64,000 nucleotides of DNA from Hypericum androsaemum (taxonomy: Eukaryota > Streptophyta > Magnoliopsida > Malpighiales > Hypericaceae): NCBI GenBank assembly GCA_963995505.1, contig OZ023182.1, positions 19,795,619 to 19,859,618 of the forward strand, in the 5' to 3' direction. Below the pieces are notes generated by a model. It saw only the letters and a list, made by a program, of their open reading frames with translations, searched no databases and was not told where the DNA came from. A program made the position numbers and the translations under genes. Below are positions 11,606 through 24,082 of the stretch, piece after piece. Numbering within the stretch: position 1 is the first letter of the stretch; each line of letters opens with the position of its first letter.

Positions 11606-13129
11606 GAATGAATAAATGCAATGGAGGAAAAAATGTCTTCCATAATAAAAAACTAGGTTTAGAATCTGGTCGACCTACCTAGGGGGTGTAGGGTAATTGG
11701 GAATAAGTGGATTCTCAAAATCAAGCGTAATGCAGATGGCAGTATCGAAAGATACAAAGTACGTTTGGTTGCCCAAGGGTTCAAACAACAGGCTGGGATA
11801 GACTACGAGGAGACTTTTGCACCTGTTATTAGATTTATGTAAATTAGAGTCATTTTAGCTATGGTTGCTAACATGAATCTATAATTACATCAAATGGATG
11901 TAAAGACTGCTTTTCTTCACGGAGAATTGGATGAAGAAATCTACATGATTCAGCCTGAGGGCTACATTCAAAAAGACTGCGAACACAAAGTTTACAAATT
12001 GAATAGATCAATTTATGGCCTTAAGCAATCGTCTAGACAGTGGTATATTCGCTTTCATAATACGATCATGGCGCATGATTTTATAACGATAGACGAAGAT
12101 CACTGCGTGTATGTTAAGCGATCAGGAAAGAAGTTTGTCATCATCACTTTGTATGTTGATGACATACTTTTAGCTAAAAATGACATAGGATTTCTTATCG
12201 AAATCAAAGATTGGTTATTTTCCAACTTTGAAATGAAAGACATAGGTGAAGCGGATTACATACTCGGAGTTAAGATTTTAAGGAATCGTTCAAAAAGGAT
12301 AGTGTCTCTTTCACAAGAAACATATATTCGCAAAGTAGTAGAATATTTCAAATATGATCACAGTAACCCAAAGTACGTCCCATTGGTTAAAGGTCATAAT
12401 CTGTGTAAGGACATGTGCCAAAAAATAGCTAAATAATGTGGGGACATGGAGAAGATTTCTTACGCCAACGCAGTTGGATGCCTGATGTACGCAATGTTGT
12501 GTACCAGACTTGATATTTGCTATGCTGTTGGGATAGCAAACATATATCAGTCTGATCCAGGCAGTGCTCACTGGAAGACTGTCAAAGAAATTTTGAAATA
12601 TTTGAACACTACTGCAGAATACTCCTTGTGCTATCAAGGGCGTGACCTGATACTAAATGGCCACACTGATGCTGATTGGAGAGGCGACATGGACAAGAAA
12701 AAGTCTACATCTGGATTCATTTTCTTGTTGGGTGGGGGTGCTATCTCATTGAGCAGTAAGAAGCAAACATGTGTATCCTTGTCAATAATGGAAGCAGAAT
12801 ATGTAGCTTCAGCTCAAGCTGCACAAGAAGCAGTATGGTTGAAGAGATTCTTAAGCCATCTCTCTCTAATCAACTCAACGGAGCCCGTGAGTCTATTCTG
12901 CGATAACCAGACAGCTATAGCCTATGCTAAAGATCCTAGATTCTATAGCAGGGCTAAGCATATAGATATTAAATTTCACTTTGTTAGAAGTTTAGTAAAA
13001 TATAAAGAACTGTGTATGAAACACATATCTACATAAGATATGGTCGCAGATTCGATGACTAAAGTATTACCTCGAGAAGTGTGTGAGAAACATGTTAAGT
13101 CACTGAGTTTACGATGGTTTTATTTGTAA
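11606..13129 (+). pseudogene. Copia 1 reverse transcriptase-RNase H, broken
   Basis: The RT begins near 11661 ([20 protein letters not shown]) and is interrupted by stops before and after the conserved QMDVKTAFLHG motif (near 11893). The catalytic YVDD motif is intact near 12150. Another stop at about 12434 falls between RT and RNase H. The RNase H part (12446-13036) keeps the T-D-A-D-W and MEAEYVA motifs, then is interrupted by a stop at about 13034 before the usual tail, which ends at 13127-13129. Stops at 11839, 11881, 12434 and 13034 rule out a working polyprotein. Confidence 0.85.
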
Positions 13130-14060
13130 TCCAATTAGTTGGAATAAAGGAGTTTTATTTGGCAATATGAGTTATTTATGAAACATGTCGGAAAGAGAAG
13201 TAGCCTACTCATACGGGTATTTACCTCAGTGGGAGTCAAGAAGTTGATTCCTAGATGAGATGAGGCAGTTATTGGACATTCATAAGTGCATGTTCTATGA
13301 CGAAATGTCGTCTTGTTCAAGAGCAAGTTTCCTTATGGGATGCAGGAATAAGTTACTTTATTTGAATTTTCTACAATCCATATGATAAGATATAAGTGAA
13401 ACTTATCATACTGTATGTTCTATTAGCTTAGAGTTAAGCTAAGGCTGATACTCTAGTATGGCGTTAAATGACATGTGCTCCTTTAAAAAGGAGTGTACAC
13501 CGTAACACGTGATCAGTATCATGTGTGCTAATCGACCACTGGATGGAATGAAAATGTTGAGTGATTTCACAATCCCTGGCGTGAGACCAATTTTTGAGAA
13601 TTGTGATTCCCGAAACCTACCCTTAAGATCCTAAACGTATTCTAGAAGTATGGTCCAGTACTGCTAGCTTGGAAAGTTCATGAAAAGGTTATGGCATAGC
13701 GATTCGACCTGGCAGGGCTGACCAGAAAAGCAGGCTGTATCATTATGAAAAGAATATAGTTAAGGGAGAAGAAACTCTGTTCATCACATTCTGAGTTTCG
13801 TAGTTCAGGTGCACCAATTGTATTAAAAAGTACAATAGTGAACCCGAATATAATTGTTTGAAATCACTAATGTGAACAATGGAATGTGACATGAGTCCTG
13901 GGATAATAGCATGCATTATACAAGAAGGTTGTCGAGATGCTACTATTCAAGTAGCCTGAGTGTCCGTGCTCTTAAATTTGGCTTAACACACTCGACGTAT
14001 GCTGGTCGCACGAAATCTTTTAAAGAAATCTGATAGCTGTTGATCAAGGTCAATAATAAT
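13130..14060 (+). other. 3' non-coding region of copia 1
   Basis: Between the end of RNase H and the polypurine tract. No open frame or recognisable motif. Confidence 0.6.
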
Positions 14061-14071
14061 TGAGAGGGAGA
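14061..14071 (+). promoter_or_regulatory. Polypurine tract of copia 1
   Basis: TGAGAGGGAGA immediately before the 3' LTR, the expected plus-strand primer. Confidence 0.8.
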
Positions 14072-14672
14072 TGTTGGACCTGCTAGGCCCAATAAGATAA
14101 TTATTATTGTGTCTGATTGGGCCCAGGCCCATCAGGCCCAAGTGTTGGGCGGAATGGGCCGGTCAATCCGCATTGACCGGTCCGGGGCCCACGCCAGCCG
14201 CTACGCGGACTGCATGGCCCAACCAGATGGTACCATGTCAGCGTGACGTAGCGTTAATGTAGTTACCGCCAGAGTTGGCGGCCCATGTGGCATGCCACAT
14301 GGCAGACTTGCGGCCCAGAAGTGCCACGTGGCAGCCATGTGCGCCACGTGGCGCGTTATGATTAGCCAAATTTCCCTATAAAAAGAGAAATCCGGCTGAA
14401 CCAGGAATTCTCCCTACAACCACTCAAAAAGAAAGGAAAAACTTTGGAATAGTCCCTGAGTTTTGATCAGATTTTCAATAGAGGAAATCTCGTGAAAATC
14501 AATTACGAATCCGTTATAACGTAATCGTAATTCGACTGGCACAAAGACATAGTCGACCCGAATCTGTGGACCTCTTGCTTCGACAAGTAAGTAATTTATT
14601 GTTAATGAATTAGTTTATTAATTAATCAAGTTTAATATATAATTACTCGTTAATTATACGTTAAAACTAACA
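14072..14672 (+). repeat. 3' LTR of copia element 1
   Basis: Starts TGTTGGACCTGC and ends TTAAAACTAACA, followed by the TSD GTTGT. About 40 bases shorter than the 5' LTR, mainly from a deletion in the repeated CCACGTGG region, with many substitutions. Confidence 0.92.
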
Positions 14673-14677
14673 GTTGT

Positions 14678-16140
14678 CAATAAAAAAAATTTCGTTAGTA
14701 TGTTCTTAATTGCAAGAATAGTGAATTTAGTTATAAGTGTGAAAGTTTCACTATTAATTATCTTTATATTTTAAATTGGATATGAAAATTCTAACATATT
14801 GATTTCATATCCATTGTTATCCTCACGTGATCTAATTTTATTGCAGTTTGACGAAATCAAAACTACTTGTAAGAGTGACAAATTTTTTATAAATGCAGTA
14901 AGTCTTCTTGCTCGTAAATTATACATAAGTTTGTTAGCATTATCTCCCCTTTATTTCAATATTTTTTTTTGATGAAGTCCCTTTATTTTAATATTATATC
15001 AACATTTTAAAAAAGTGGTCAGACCGATCAAACCATAATCAGATATCCAAAATAGATCACATCAATCTCAAAACTCGAGGATGATTGGATTGGTAGTCAA
15101 CGCGATTCGACTGCCAATCAACAAGATTAGAACGATGGGTCAAGATTCCCAAAATGTTTGGCTTGTGTAATGGACGGCTAATCAATAATTAACCTTCCCA
15201 AACACCAATCAATTCTTTTTGGAGGCCGAATATAAATATGACAAATTTCTTATCTCATCTACTACAAGTAGCAGTCCTTCCAAGTATTTTGTTAATTAAG
15301 TCGGCGCCACCAATTTGCCTGCCAAGCCAGTGGCGGCTCTGTGATTAGTAATTTCATCATGTTAATGTTGTTCTCATCCCCTTGTCGTTGGGTTAACCAC
15401 GCTTTCCTAGCGACTACCAAAAAAAACTACGCTTTCCTAGCCCCGTCATCTACTTTTGTAGATAAGTGCCCTGTCATCTACGTATAGACTCGTTGGATTT
15501 GTTAACATTACTAGAGTATTTCGAATGATTCATTAGAGCACCACAGTGTTATAAATCATCTTTTAAGAAATTATTTTTTGCGCCATTGTTTTGTAACGCA
15601 CAATTATTTAAAAAAAGAATTGATGCACCATATTTTTCTGTTACACCATAATTTTAAAAAATAGATCTAATCTGAAAAGTTAAGTTTTTTTTTACAAAAA
15701 AATCTGAAAACATATAAAATACCAAAAGTATCATATCCCTGCTTAACCATTAGGATTAAAGATGCCAATATATGTAAAAAGGATATTCTCCGTATGTGTG
15801 GACCAAAAAAGCATCCGCATAATATCCGTCCCTCAACTTGTTTCAATATTAAAATATCATCCGACTGTATGCTAAGCCGGGTAATACAAATTCAAATGCG
15901 TTCGGTTTAAACCAAACCGGGCCTTACTTCGGCCCACCCACCAAAACCCCCAATGCCTAAAACCTCGAGACACCAATCACCACCGCAATTTAAGATGATG
16001 TGAATGTCATTCCTTGGTCTAGAAGTTGGTTAATGTATTCCTAAAAAAAATTGGTTAATGTAAGATAAAAAATTTGGTATTATTTTTAGTAATTAAGAGC
16101 CAAAAAGCTCAGCTAGAAGAAGATACATTAGCAGGGATCA
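14678..16140. other. Intergenic, no gene recognised
   Basis: AT-rich stretch between copia 1 and the first P450 relic. No domain, RNA gene or element boundary seen. Confidence 0.5.
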
Positions 16141-16151
16141 TGAAGAGACGA

Positions 16152-18030
16152 TTATGGTAAACATTTGGCGACAATGGGACGCGCCTTGCAATAGACCTCC
16201 AGTGGCTCTGTTTTATGCATGCTAAGCCCTTCACCCTCGTCCATGTCAACTAGCTTCTCATTCAACCTTTTCCACTCGAAGCACTGGATCAATGACCCCA
16301 AGGTCAATCCAACGACTCGGTGTGCCAAGCCGGCCCCGGGGCAAGCCCTTCTTCCTGCTCCAAATGGCATCCGTGTTCAACTCCAATTTAGACGTTGCTT
16401 ATGGAATTAGCCGTGGATACCTGAAGTCGTGAGCCAAAATAACGTTGAAATTGACAAGTACCAATATGAGTCCTTTGATGATCTTGTCAGTGTAGTACTC
16501 GGGTTGAGATTTTTGCAAAGAAAGCAGGTGATCAACCATAGTCTCCGTTTCGCCCTCCCTCTCCATGCTCTGGCGCTCATCTATGAACCCCTGCAGAAAC
16601 TTATCGCTTCTCTTGGCAAGGCTCTTCACCTTTTTCTAGTGCCTGTTTCTTAGAATAATTAGCCCAAGGTTAACCCCACCAACGGCTGCGCCAAGCCAGC
16701 CCCGGGGCAAGCCCTTCTTCCTGCCCCGAAAGGCATCAACTTATGATTGTCTACTTTGCCACCATTGTCAAACCTCTCGGGCTTGAATGTCATTGGTTCC
16801 TCCCAAACTTCTGGGTCCCTATGGATTGCCCATGCATTGATTAGAAGAATGGTACCGCGTGGTATATTGTAGTCTCCAAGGGTGCAATCATCCGAGGAGC
16901 AGCGCCGTACCAGAAGAGGACCTACCAGATACAATCGAAGGTCTCTCAAATTATATTTTGGAGGTATAGCAACTTGGACAGATCGGATTCATCAAGTAGG
17001 CGGTCTTGTCCAACTTCGGAGTCCAATTTTCTTATAGCTTTTTCCAAGATTTGAGGGTTGTTGACCAAACTGGATAGTGCCCATTCTAGCGTGCCTGTTT
17101 ATGTGTCCGTTCCTCCCAATACCATGACATATAACAAATATAAATCATTTCAAATTAACAAGTTGGGAAGTGCAAGCTTCTTGGAGTCTTGAGCATGTAA
17201 TGACTTGTTTAAGTACGGAGAATCTATCTACTCATAAATTACTTTAAGATTTTAATTTTTATATAAAAATTTTAACAAATAAACACAATGGGTGCTTTGC
17301 TACATATGTTGGACTAGTTTAGAAACAAGACGTACTAAATTTGCTTATGGATAAAGAAAAATTATGATTGAATAAAATATTGAACCTTTTTAAAAAAGAG
17401 AGAAAAAAATTATGCAATGAATATAATAAAATGGCAAGCACGATAAAAATAGAAGAAGAGATATCACACAAAAAGCATAATGATTAATTAGATAGCGTGA
17501 ATATGATAACAAAGTTGGACAATAAATGTGTCTTAGGACACAAAATTAGACCTTATAAAAAATGGTGTGATAAGATTTTTTTTTCTAAGTCTAATATTCA
17601 GAATATTTTATGGTGGTTCTCCTAATAATATTTTTTTTATATTCGCGATACTTGAAGTCAAAATTTACTTAAATGAATCCAACACCGAAATTGACACTTA
17701 CAAATATGAGTCCTTTGATGATCTCGTCAATGTAGTACTCAGGTTCAGATTTCTGCAAAGAGAGCAGATGATCAACCATGGTCTCCCCTTCGCCCTCCGT
17801 CTCCATGCTCCGGTGCTCATCTATGAACCCCCTGAGAAACTTATTGCTTCTCTTGGCGAGGTTCTTCATCTTCCTCTCGTACCCGTTCCACAGATTCAAG
17901 AGCGGAAAGAAGTCCTCGGGATTCCATGCCTAGGCATACCTCAACATTTCGTCGGCCATCTCCTTGAACTGGTTGGCCTCTTGCTTGTTGGACAAGTTCT
18001 TGAACTCTCCAATCCAAAAAAAGACGTGCC
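16152..18030 (-). pseudogene. CYP81-like P450 pseudogene 1 (rearranged)
   Basis: Reading right to left: the last part of exon 1 (about 18030-17663, with a frameshift near 17890), an intron with conserved ends, then exon 2 from about 17128. Exon 2 has a stop in the I-helix codon after GGTDT, another stop at the ETF segment and a one-base loss there, followed by the PERF and [10 protein letters not shown] heme-binding motifs. It breaks off at 16659 after GLTLG. At 16629-16399 a second piece of the end of exon 1 follows, then a second copy of the heme motif through the natural stop (16370-16152). The heme region is therefore present twice with an exon-1 segment between, which points to unequal exchange between array members. 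It cannot encode a P450. Confidence 0.9.
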
Positions 18031-18032
18031 AA

Positions 18033-18800
18033 AAATAAATCATGTAGTATGAAATTTCTATGCATTTATAATTTAATGATTGGCTTTAATTTTTATTTAC
18101 CATATTTTTAGAAACATCGAGGAATGTAAAATTGCATACCCAGACATCAAGAATATGTACTTGTTTTACTCATCTACTAAAAAAATATATTTTTTCCTCT
18201 TATCATGTAAAGTAATTATAGTTACATCTCACTCATGCATTGAAATCTTGGTAATTTCTTGAGTTCAAATTTACACTTTTCGTTACTATTGTCAAAAGTC
18301 GAAAATAGAAATCTAGTCAAATAAATTTCTAGGTAAAACTTGTTGTATATCTAAAAGATAATGAATTATAATTGTTTAATCACAACGGTTACACTTGGTC
18401 GATCGACCATCACAAATTCCTAAATAGAAAGAGAAAGACAAATAAGTTAGAACAATGTTCAGAAAATTAGGAAATATCAAACTTAGAAAACTACAAGATT
18501 TACATTTTCGAAAATACATCATTTAGTAAGAATCTCTATGCTAATGACTTACAAAAAAGATGATTGACTTTGATTTTATGTACCACTTTATTTTTTAGGA
18601 GAAATATCGAGAAATGTAAAATTGCACACTCAAACATCAAGAACATGTACTCGTTTTACTCGTCTATTCAAAAAAATAAAAAGTTCATTCTCTCTTAATG
18701 TATTTCTAGTTACATTTGACATTTGCATTGAAAGCTTGATTATTTTCTAAATTTAAACATATACTATTTGTTACTATTATAAAAAGTGGCAAATAGAAAT
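18033..18800. repeat. Diverged tandem duplication in intergenic DNA
   Basis: Sequence at about 18033-18320 recurs at about 18520-18800. Shared words include TGTAAAATTGCA, ACATCAAGAA and TGTACT. The copies are strongly diverged. The rest of 18031-19290 shows no gene; the last 50 bases match the 3' flank of the other P450 copies (AGAAGCTTATTTTTTTAAGACAT). Confidence 0.55.
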
Positions 18801-19290
18801 CTCTCTCTTCTGTTCTTGTCCTTGATGTCCTTCTTTCTCATTATCTCCTCTTCAATGGCGTACACCAACTACTATTTTTAGTGACTCGGCCGAAGAAAGT
18901 GGATCCAATGATGCTCGGGTGTGTATTGTTGTTATGCTGACCGCAGGTGCATTTCTCCTACGATTTCATTCTCAACAAATTATTTAATGTGTAGTATAAG
19001 TACAAATATTAATGCCGCAAGTGCCAAACAACTATACACGTGCTACATTATATGGTGATGTGAATTAGTAAAAAATCTTGATTGAAATTAAAAGAAATAT
19101 TTTCGAGAAACTCAAAATGTAAACTTTACTCTCCAAACTGATGACATTACAATCAAACATGTTTAGTTGATCAACACAAGCAAAACAAGTCGCAGATAAT
19201 ACCATATATGGCTGGAAGGAAGAAAGGGATCTTAAACATGCTCCAGAGAAGCTTATTTTTTTAAGACATGCCATTACCACCAAGAGACGA

Positions 19291-21591
19291 CTATGGGAAA
19301 CATTTGGCGACAATGGGACGCGCCTTGCAATAGACGACCAATGGCTCTACTTTGTGCATGGCTAGTCCTTCACCTTCACTCATGTCAACTAGTTTCTCAT
19401 TCAACCTCTTCCATTCAAAGCATTGGATCAATGAGCCCAAGGTCAATCCCACCACCCGTTGCGCCATGCCGACCCCAGGGCAAGATCTTCTTCCTGCTCC
19501 GAACGTTACTAGTTTATAATTGTCTACTTTGCCGCTATTGTTGAACCTCTCGGGCTTGAATGCCGTTGGTTCCTCCCAAACTTCTGGGTCTCTATGGATT
19601 GCCCATGCGTTGACTAGAAGAATGGTACCGCGTGGTATATTGTAGCCTCCAAGGGTGCAATCATCTGAGGAGCAGCGCGGTACCAGAAGAGGACCTACCA
19701 GATACAATCGAAAGGTCTCTGAGATTATGTTTTGGAGGTATGGCAACTTGGACATATCAGATTCATCGAGTAGGCGGTCGTTTCCAACTTCACAGTCCAA
19801 TTCTCTTCTAGCTTTTTCCAAGATTTGAGGGTGGTTGACCAAATTGAATAGTGCCCATTCTAGCGTGCTAGCTGATGTGTCAGTTCCTCCCAGTACCATG
19901 ACCTATAACAAATATAAATCATTTCAAATTAACAAGTTGGGAAGTACAAGCTTCTCAGAGTGAGCACGTAATGACTTGTTTAAGTATGGAGAATCTATCT
20001 ACTCATAAAATTTTAAGTTGTTTATAGAGATTTTCACTCATAAACACAATGGATGCTTTGCTACATATCTTGGACAGGTTTATAGTACTAAATTTGCTTT
20101 TAGATAAAGAAAAAATATGATTGAATAAAACTATAAATAAATAAATGATTAAAATGAATATTTTATTTCGTGCCAACTCAGCATACTAACTGGACAAAAA
20201 ATTTTAACTTGGTGTGCCAACTCAGCCTAAAAATGACGTAGTTTCTAGGTTTAGAGTGATTTTTGGGTCGGGACCCTTCCCAAGCCTCTTGTGCAAAAAA
20301 AAAAAAGGAAACCACAAGTACCAAAAATATCGTTTCTAGACCTCAGGATCACATCGTAAAATTTGTTAAATCACAGGTACTAAAAATATAATTTTTCTAA
20401 AAAATATTACAATGATTACAATAAAATGGCAAGCACGATAAAAACAGGAGAAGAGACATCACACAAAAAGTATAATGATTAATTAGATAGGGTGAATATG
20501 GTAACAAAGTTGGACAATAAATGTGTCTTAGGACACAAAAATAGAACCTATAAAAATTGGTGTGACAAGATCTTTTAGGTCTAATAAAAATATTCAGAAC
20601 GGTGACTCTTCCAATAATTTTTTTTACATTTACAATACTTGAAGCCAAAATTTCGTTAAATAAATCCAAATTGAACAACGTATAACTGAAGTAGTAAACC
20701 AAAATTGACACTTACAAATATAAGTCCTTTGATCATCTCGTCGGTGTAGTACTCCGGTTGAGATTTCTGCAAAGAGAGCAGATGATCAACCATGGTCTCC
20801 CCTTCGCCCTCCATCTCCATGCTCCGGTGCTCGTCTATGAATCCCTGCAGAAACTTATCGCTTCTCTTGGCGAGTTTCTTCATCTTCCTCTTGTACCCGT
20901 TCCAAAGATTCAAGAGCGGAAAGAAGTCCTCGGGATTCCACGCCCCAGCATACCTCAACAACTCGTCGGCCATCTCCTTGAACTGGTTGGCCTCTTGCTT
21001 GTTGGCCACGTCATCCCCGTAGTACCTCTTCCCCGCGACCATTCTCATGATGTTATTGAAGGTCAAGTCTGAGAACAACGTCTTCATCTCCACCACCGCA
21101 AACTTTTCGCAGGAATCTCGCGCTAGCCGTGCTATCAAACGCCTTATTTCGTCCTTGCGTACGCTCAGGAACATGTTGAGGCGCTGGGGAGCATAGAGAT
21201 TGTTGGAGCCAATTCGGCGCAGGTTGCGCCAGTGATCCCCGTAAGGTGCTTGGACGATGGTGCTGTCATTGTATTGTACATGCTGGGTCATCAGCGTCTT
21301 GGGGCGATTCGAGAAGACGACATCATTCTTGGTGAAGCATTCCTCCACTGCGGAGGGTGACGAAACCACAACGGTCAGCTTGGACCCAAACTTGAGGGAG
21401 ATGATGGGGCCGTACGTTCGGGAGATGCCTTCAAAGACGCGGTAGACGGGGTGTTTAAGGAGGTGGAGGTGGCCCAAGATGGGAAGCGACGGTGGGCTCG
21501 GCGGGAGGTTTTTGGGTCCAGAGCGGTAGAATTTGAGTGCTAAGAATATGAAGAGGAGAGAGAGGGATGAATATAGCACAAAGTCTTCCAT
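19291..21591 (-). CDS. CYP81-like cytochrome P450, intact copy A
   Basis: Two exons: 21591-20716 (292 codons) and 19902-19291 (203 codons plus stop), total 495 residues, the usual length of the CYP81 family. Donor GTAAGTG and acceptor TTATAG are canonical and the intron is phase 0. Visible parts in order: N-terminal membrane anchor (residues about 4-22), proline hinge PPSPPSLP (30-37), C-helix W121xxxR125, I-helix GGTDTS (297-302), K-helix ExxR (E354-R357), PERF (409-412), heme motif [10 protein letters not shown] with axial Cys433. CYP81 enzymes are ER-bound monooxygenases acting with cytochrome P450 reductase, typically hydroxylating isoflavones, lignans, indole glucosinolates or other specialised metabolites; the substrate cannot be read from sequence. 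The intron contains a MULE TIR relic, and a 6.3-kb LINE sits about 525 bp upstream of the start codon. Confidence 0.9.
20172..20395. mobile_element. Relic of a Mutator-type TIR inside the P450 intron
   Basis: Aligns, with many changes, to the right-hand TIR of the MULE at 45497-48180. Shared words include CGTGCCAACTCA, TTTCTAGGTT, TTTCTAGACCTCAGGATC / TTTCTAAACCTCAGGATC and a following CATATCGCAAAAT-like stretch. The rest of the element is missing. It lies in non-coding intron sequence and does not touch the splice sites. Confidence 0.6.
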
Positions 21592-21659
21592 GGTTTATTT
21601 AAGATGTTAACCTAGATTGTTTTCTCTGAGAGCGGAAAACATCAAATAATGTTTGGGCA

Positions 21660-21666
21660 TTTATAG
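21660..21666 (-). promoter_or_regulatory. Probable TATA box of intact P450 copy A
   Basis: On the minus strand the sequence reads CCTATAAATG about 70 bases upstream of the ATG at 21591. The same position in the broken copy at 35755-37468 reads TCTATAAATACC (37541-37550), so the core promoter was duplicated with the gene. Confidence 0.6.
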
Positions 21667-22412
21667 GTTGAAAGAAAATTAAATTGTTCCCATAATTTTT
21701 TTTTGGGTAATGTTTGTTTCCATATATACATATTAGTCATAATACTTGATATTTAGAGTGAGTATTGTTGTACATTTTTTTGTCTATATCATCCGGTATC
21801 TAGTTCACTGGACCGTTTAATGCAGATTCGAGTCGAGAAGAATTTTTAATTGTGAAAAAATTATCCTAACAAATATTTAACACAACTTCGTTTATAAAAA
21901 ATTGAACTCGAATCTTAGTTAAGCTAAGAGTTGATCTAAATGTTCATTTTCACACTATTTTAAGAATGATGGATGATGTTTTTCCATAGATAAGGCCAAT
22001 ACCTCTTTAATGCTTGTTACCATATTTTGCCTTGGATTGGCCAAAGAAAATATCTTGCCTCTCGCCGTTACAAGTACTAATTACTCTTTCTTTTGCATTG
22101 AAACTTGGACATTTTTTAAACGAAGCAAAGAAGAGCAATTTCGATGAAGCTGAACACTAGGTGATAACAAGAAAAAAAAAGTTCTCCCCCATCTGAGCCG
22201 TCAATACAAGCACAGACCGGGGGACCACTACAGAACCACCCATCCGGGAGGGAACTGGGGATAAACCTACCCCTCTCCCAACACCACCAAGAGGTGGAAA
22301 GAAGGGGAGGAGTGAATCTGGATCGATCGAAAAGCAAGCGGAGTACCCACAAGAAAATCAACTAGCCCAGGATACCGAGAGAAGAAGAAAACTCTCCTTT
22401 AAGGATGCAACA

Positions 22413-24038
22413 ATGGGGGGTCAAGAGGAACCAGAAACATACACTAGCCCCAACTACGTGTTCGATTACGAGGATGTAGTTTCAAGTGATTTCGAGGATG
22501 AGGGAGACGATGACGTGGAGTGCCCGACCATTCACCTCACAAAGGAGGACAAAATCCGTATGAGGAAGCCATGGTGGAGATCCATGATCATCAAGGTCCT
22601 GGGATCTCGCATCGCCTTCCCATTCCTCAAGAGACGTCTAGCACAGCTATGGGGCCTCCCGGCAGACTTCTTCATGGTTGAATTGAGCCATGGATACTTC
22701 CTGGTGAAACCAAAAAATGACCATGAATACAACCACATTCTTCTCGATGGCCCGTGGATGATAGCAAACAGATACATAACGGTCCAAAGGTGGATCTCAG
22801 ACTTTGACCCGGCCTCGGCTCAGATCACCAAGGCCATAGTGTGGGTTCGGGTGCCAGAGTTGGCCATAGACTACTATGACCTTCACTTCCTCAAGAACCT
22901 AGCCAAGAGGATTGGCACTCCCATTCGGATTGACACACACACGGAGCAATTCACCAAAGGTAGTTTCGCCAGGATCTGCGTAGAGGTTGATCTAACCAAG
23001 CCCCTTTTGTCTCGTTTCAGGGTTAGAAGATGCACCCACAGACTCCAATACGAAGGGCTGAGACTTATCTGCTTTGGATGTGGGGTTTATGGCCATGCTA
23101 TGCCGGATTGCCCCTCGAGCAATAGAGATCAAGAGACAACCGATCCAGACTACCAACAATCGGATGACCAACCACAACCACGATCGCCATCGACACACCG
23201 GTATGAGCCACGCCCGGAGGTGGTTAACCGATATGGAGATTGGATGGTTGTCCAGCGTAAACCAAGAGGGAGACAGAGTCACGCGCCACTGCACGCGCAA
23301 AACAAAAACTTACCCGAAATGAGCAGGCAAAGATCTCCAATGGAGAAAGAAGATGCTCAGGTAAACTTTCAAACTTCATCTACTTTTCAGGTACTGTCCT
23401 CTGTCAATAAGGAGGGAGAATCATGTGACTCTCAAGAGGGACCACAGGCCAACGGTAATATTGCAAGTAATTCACATGACCAACCCTCAGTCTCGTCTAA
23501 GGCCCTACCAGAGGTCAAGCCTATTAGCCCATCAGGTGGGAAGCCCACTAATAAGCCAACCCCTAAGATTGGGCCTGCGAAAGACAAGAAACTAACTCAG
23601 GCAAGCCTATCCATTAGCCCTATTAATCCATCACAGAAGAAGAACCCGATACCCCCACCACCTCCTTCTTCTTCTACAGCTAAAATTCTCCTATCCAAAT
23701 CGACGAAACAACCGATGCCTTCCCCTGCTCTCCCCAACGCCCAAAAGCAACACTCTGCCCCAAAAGCCACAACGCCAGAATCTACCTTTCAACCGGACAT
23801 GATGGAGGTAGAAACTCCGTCGGTAGGCCCTAAGCACAGTAAACCTCCGGATAAGGTAGGTGTGAATGTGAGCCAAACACCTGATAGGCCAACTCACCCT
23901 CCCAAGGATAGCCAGGCTCAAGTCCCTCAAGGGGCGACCTTGAATGCTCACAATCCTGAAGTAATTGAACAGACTGAGATAAGGGGCATGGACTTAGAAG
24001 AGTCAGATGCTCCAATCAACCAGGTTCATGGACAGTAA
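22413..24038 (+). CDS. LINE ORF1 protein, DUF4283 plus zinc knuckle
   Basis: 541 residues, uninterrupted. An acidic start is followed by the DUF4283 region typical of plant LINE ORF1 proteins (about residues 45-190; contains FPFLKRRLAQLWG and GPWMIANRYITVQRW). A CCHC zinc knuckle follows near residue 222 (C-x2-C-x4-H-x4-C, CFGCGVYGHAMPDC). The second half is a long proline/serine-rich, low-complexity tail. ORF1 proteins bind element RNA to form the retrotransposition particle. Unlike ORF2 this frame is intact, but it would have no active partner from the same copy. Confidence 0.9.
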   Translation: MGGQEEPETYTSPNYVFDYEDVVSSDFEDEGDDDVECPTIHLTKEDKIRMRKPWWRSMIIKVLGSRIAFPFLKRRLAQLWGLPADFFMVELSHGYFLVKPKNDHEYNHILLDGPWMIANRYITVQRWISDFDPASAQITKAIVWVRVPELAIDYYDLHFLKNLAKRIGTPIRIDTHTEQFTKGSFARICVEVDLTKPLLSRFRVRRCTHRLQYEGLRLICFGCGVYGHAMPDCPSSNRDQETTDPDYQQSDDQPQPRSPSTHRYEPRPEVVNRYGDWMVVQRKPRGRQSHAPLHAQNKNLPEMSRQRSPMEKEDAQVNFQTSSTFQVLSSVNKEGESCDSQEGPQANGNIASNSHDQPSVSSKALPEVKPISPSGGKPTNKPTPKIGPAKDKKLTQASLSISPINPSQKKNPIPPPPPSSSTAKILLSKSTKQPMPSPALPNAQKQHSAPKATTPESTFQPDMMEVETPSVGPKHSKPPDKVGVNVSQTPDRPTHPPKDSQAQVPQGATLNAHNPEVIEQTEIRGMDLEESDAPINQVHGQ

Positions 24039-24082
24039 GTCCTCGAGTGTCTCGACTCTGCTCCCCAATTTTAAAATTTTTA

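Larger units (their letters stand above)
6175..14672 (+). mobile_element. Ty1/copia LTR retrotransposon 1, decayed
   Basis: The element is 8.5 kb. LTRs lie at 6175-6814 and 14072-14672, both opening TGTTGGACCTG. It is flanked by the 5-bp duplication GTTGT (6170-6174 and 14673-14677). A primer binding site for initiator methionine tRNA follows the 5' LTR and a purine tract precedes the 3' LTR. Internal order is a long leader, gag, protease, integrase, reverse transcriptase, RNase H. Integrase before RT defines copia. The two LTRs differ by substitutions and indels (640 versus 601 bp), and every coding segment has stops or frameshifts, so this is an old, inactive copy. A hAT MITE sits inside gag at 9337-9674. 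Confidence 0.95.
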
